Origin: Thermodesulfobacteriota bacterium | GTDB taxonomy: Bacteria; Desulfobacterota; Syntrophobacteria; BM002 | Length of the DNA: 6,635 bases | NCBI GenBank assembly: GCA_947259475.1 | Contig: CAMYLW010000274.1 | Location: forward strand, 1 to 6,635 | Direction: 5' to 3' | Shown here: positions 5,772-6,635 of the stretch, in pieces | How the letters are laid out: each line of letters opens with the position of its first letter | How positions within the stretch are numbered: position 1 is the stretch's first letter | Notes under the pieces: model-generated | Database searches by the model: none | Seen by the model: the letters and a program-made list of their open reading frames with translations, nothing else | What the model was told of the DNA's origin: nothing | Program-made: the position numbers and the translations under genes

Positions 5772-5803
5772 TGACAATGTGACTGATTGACTAATTGACA
5801 CTA
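5772..5803. repeat. Octanucleotide tandem tract (TGAC-led)
   Basis: Four in-register 8-bp units: TGACAATG, TGACTGAT, TGACTAAT and TGACACTA. It ends 15 nt beyond the stop of the minus-strand gene at 5819. Confidence 0.75.
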
Positions 5804-5818
5804 TGCGCTTTTCTTTCC

Positions 5819-6277
5819 TCATTCGAGCAGATATTCTGCCTCATTATAATGCTGGGAGAATGTTGAGGCGGCACCTTGGAAAATATTCAACTGGGTTAAG
5901 ACAAAATCGGCTACTTCCTGCCGCTTTCTTACGCTCAGTTCATTAAAGTACTCTCGCATTTCTTCTAGGGAAGAGCACTCTTCCAGAACTTGCCAAATCT
6001 CCTCAGCGTTATGGAAGTCCGATACCGCTTTTTCACCTTTGGCCTGGGCCTGGTATTGTTGAAAAGTCTCCCTTGCCCTCTCCAGGACACTGTCCATCCT
6101 CTTCTTGAGTTCGACCACCGCCTGCTCGAACCCTTCCATTGTGTTACATTCAGGGGTCAGCGAAGCATACCCCTTTTCGTCTGAGGGGTAGGCCCTAACC
6201 ACCAGTCGCATACGAGGCGGTGCCCCTTCTCCTTCCTCTGTCTCAATTAAGTCCAGGAATAACACCTCCCTCGTCAT
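5819..6277 (-). CDS. Conserved-looking hypothetical protein
   Basis: A 152-aa soluble, acidic protein that I do not recognise. Residues 1-45 look like beta strands (VLFLDLIETE, RMRLVVRAY), followed by helices from about 46 on. One is a likely coiled coil or amphipathic helix (GFEQAVVELKKRMDSVLERA, 49-68). A second helical part runs from 90 to 140 (SSLEEMREYFNELSVRKRQE). No signal peptide, membrane segment or metal motif is seen; the two Cys are isolated. The start is supported by AAGGGG 6 nt before the ATG. Codon use and composition look like a real gene. It stands alone on the minus strand between two gene-free, repeat-rich gaps and is bracketed by the inverted 99-nt repeats, so a passenger-gene role in a mobile unit is possible but unproven. 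Confidence 0.7.
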   Translation of the reverse strand: MTREVLFLDLIETEEGEGAPPRMRLVVRAYPSDEKGYASLTPECNTMEGFEQAVVELKKRMDSVLERARETFQQYQAQAKGEKAVSDFHNAEEIWQVLEECSSLEEMREYFNELSVRKRQEVADFVLTQLNIFQGAASTFSQHYNEAEYLLE

Positions 6278-6299
6278 TTCCTTCCCCTTTCCAGGTTAT

Positions 6300-6382
6300 G
6301 GAGGATTCGCTCCGCTTAATCCACCCTACGGCATCCGGCTGGTATCTGTAGGGTGGAATAAGGCCTTACAGGCCGATTCCAC
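6300..6382. repeat. Long imperfect palindrome (CCACCCTAC/GTAGGGTGG)
   Basis: TCCACCCTAC (6320-6329) pairs with GTAGGGTGGA (6348-6357), and CTTA (6315-6318) with TAAG (6359-6362) after a mismatch. The outer arms continue as GGATTCG (6303-6309) against CGATTCC (6374-6380). It resembles a dispersed palindromic repeat family of intergenic DNA. There is no T-run, so it is not an obvious terminator. It lies just upstream of the hypothetical gene on the minus strand and may carry part of its control region. Confidence 0.7.
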
Positions 6383-6404
6383 CAATCTGCAATCAATCGT
6401 GGCC

Positions 6405-6462
6405 GGAGGCCACTCCCACAGAATTGATCATAGAACCTCTGTGGGAGAGGCATCCTGCCTCG
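6405..6462. repeat. Palindrome with 10-bp stem (CTCCCACAGA)
   Basis: CTCCCACAGA (6413-6422) pairs perfectly with TCTGTGGGAG (6438-6447) across 15 nt. A smaller hairpin, GAGGC/GCCTC, follows. An A-run, not a T-run, follows on the plus strand, so a terminator is not supported in either direction. Together with the previous palindrome it fills most of the gene-free stretch 6278-6511. Confidence 0.7.
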
Positions 6463-6511
6463 AAAAAAATCTAGACCTCATTCCCAAATCCCGCAATCCC
6501 CAATCTACGCT

Positions 6512-6610
6512 CTGCCCTTTACCGATTACAACAAATGACAGCGTAGCGTAATGACCTAATGACGCCGAAGGCACATGACGCGAGGCTCGATAAGAGCAGA
6601 GCTCTGCTGT
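6512..6610 (-). repeat. 99-nt inverted repeat, right copy
   Basis: Minus-strand copy of the repeat at 5513-5611, same length and no gaps, about 11 mismatches. It is preceded on the plus strand by the 22-nt relic (6491-6512) shared with 1227-1248, and followed by a heptad array. Confidence 0.9.
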
Positions 6611-6613
6611 TGC

Positions 6614-6634
6614 TGACGGCTGACAGCTGATAGC
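6614..6634. repeat. Heptanucleotide tandem array (TGACAGC unit)
   Basis: Three in-register 7-bp units, TGACGGC, TGACAGC and TGATAGC, running to the window edge, so it may continue. On the minus strand the unit reads GCTGTCA, one base from GGTGTCA in the array at 1-42. Confidence 0.8.
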
Positions 6635-6635
6635 T

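Noticed and set aside
6449..6470. Terminator from GAGGC/GCCTC followed by an A-run
   Set aside because: The A-run follows the stem on the plus strand, so the T-run precedes the stem on the minus strand; neither orientation gives a stem followed by T.

Overview
This 6.6-kb window looks like an accessory or intergenic-rich part of a mid-GC Gram-negative chromosome. I infer a Desulfobacterota (former Deltaproteobacteria) or similar anaerobic lineage. The grounds are a YkgJ-type CxxCxxCC protein, a HAAT-family (branched-chain amino acid type) uptake system and many short degenerate intergenic repeats. This is a family-level impression, not a proven assignment.

Layout. Positions 1-103 hold two heptanucleotide tandem arrays. 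Three minus-strand genes follow, read from right to left: a YkgJ-like metal-chelating Cys-cluster protein (1300-2061), a proteasome-like Ntn-hydrolase with an exposed Thr nucleophile (577-1212) and a small HNH nuclease (152-466). A divergent region (2062-2237) carries a plus-strand sigma70-like promoter and a leader RNA with a strong P1-like helix, a competing antiterminator and an intrinsic terminator, placed just before the RBS of the next gene. The plus-strand transporter genes come next: a periplasmic binding protein (2238-3443), a LivH-type permease (3674-4501) and a LivM-type permease (4587-5501). A minus-strand gene of unknown function (5819-6277) closes the coding part.

How the genes work together. 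The binding protein and the two permeases make the periplasmic and membrane parts of one ABC importer. The two ATPases (LivG and LivF) are absent from both sides within the window, so they must be supplied from elsewhere or the system is degenerate. The spacer between the binding protein and LivH is filled with hairpin-forming repeat sequence, and the recognisable LivH N-terminus runs into it with no usual start codon. The leader upstream of the binding protein suggests control by premature termination.

The non-coding DNA is unusual. Nearly every gap has short tandem tracts with periods of 7, 8 or 9 bp, and the gene of unknown function is flanked by two inverted copies of a 99-nt repeat. The best candidates for something undescribed are the leader RNA, the divergent Thr-protease-like protein and the inverted-repeat-flanked gene.
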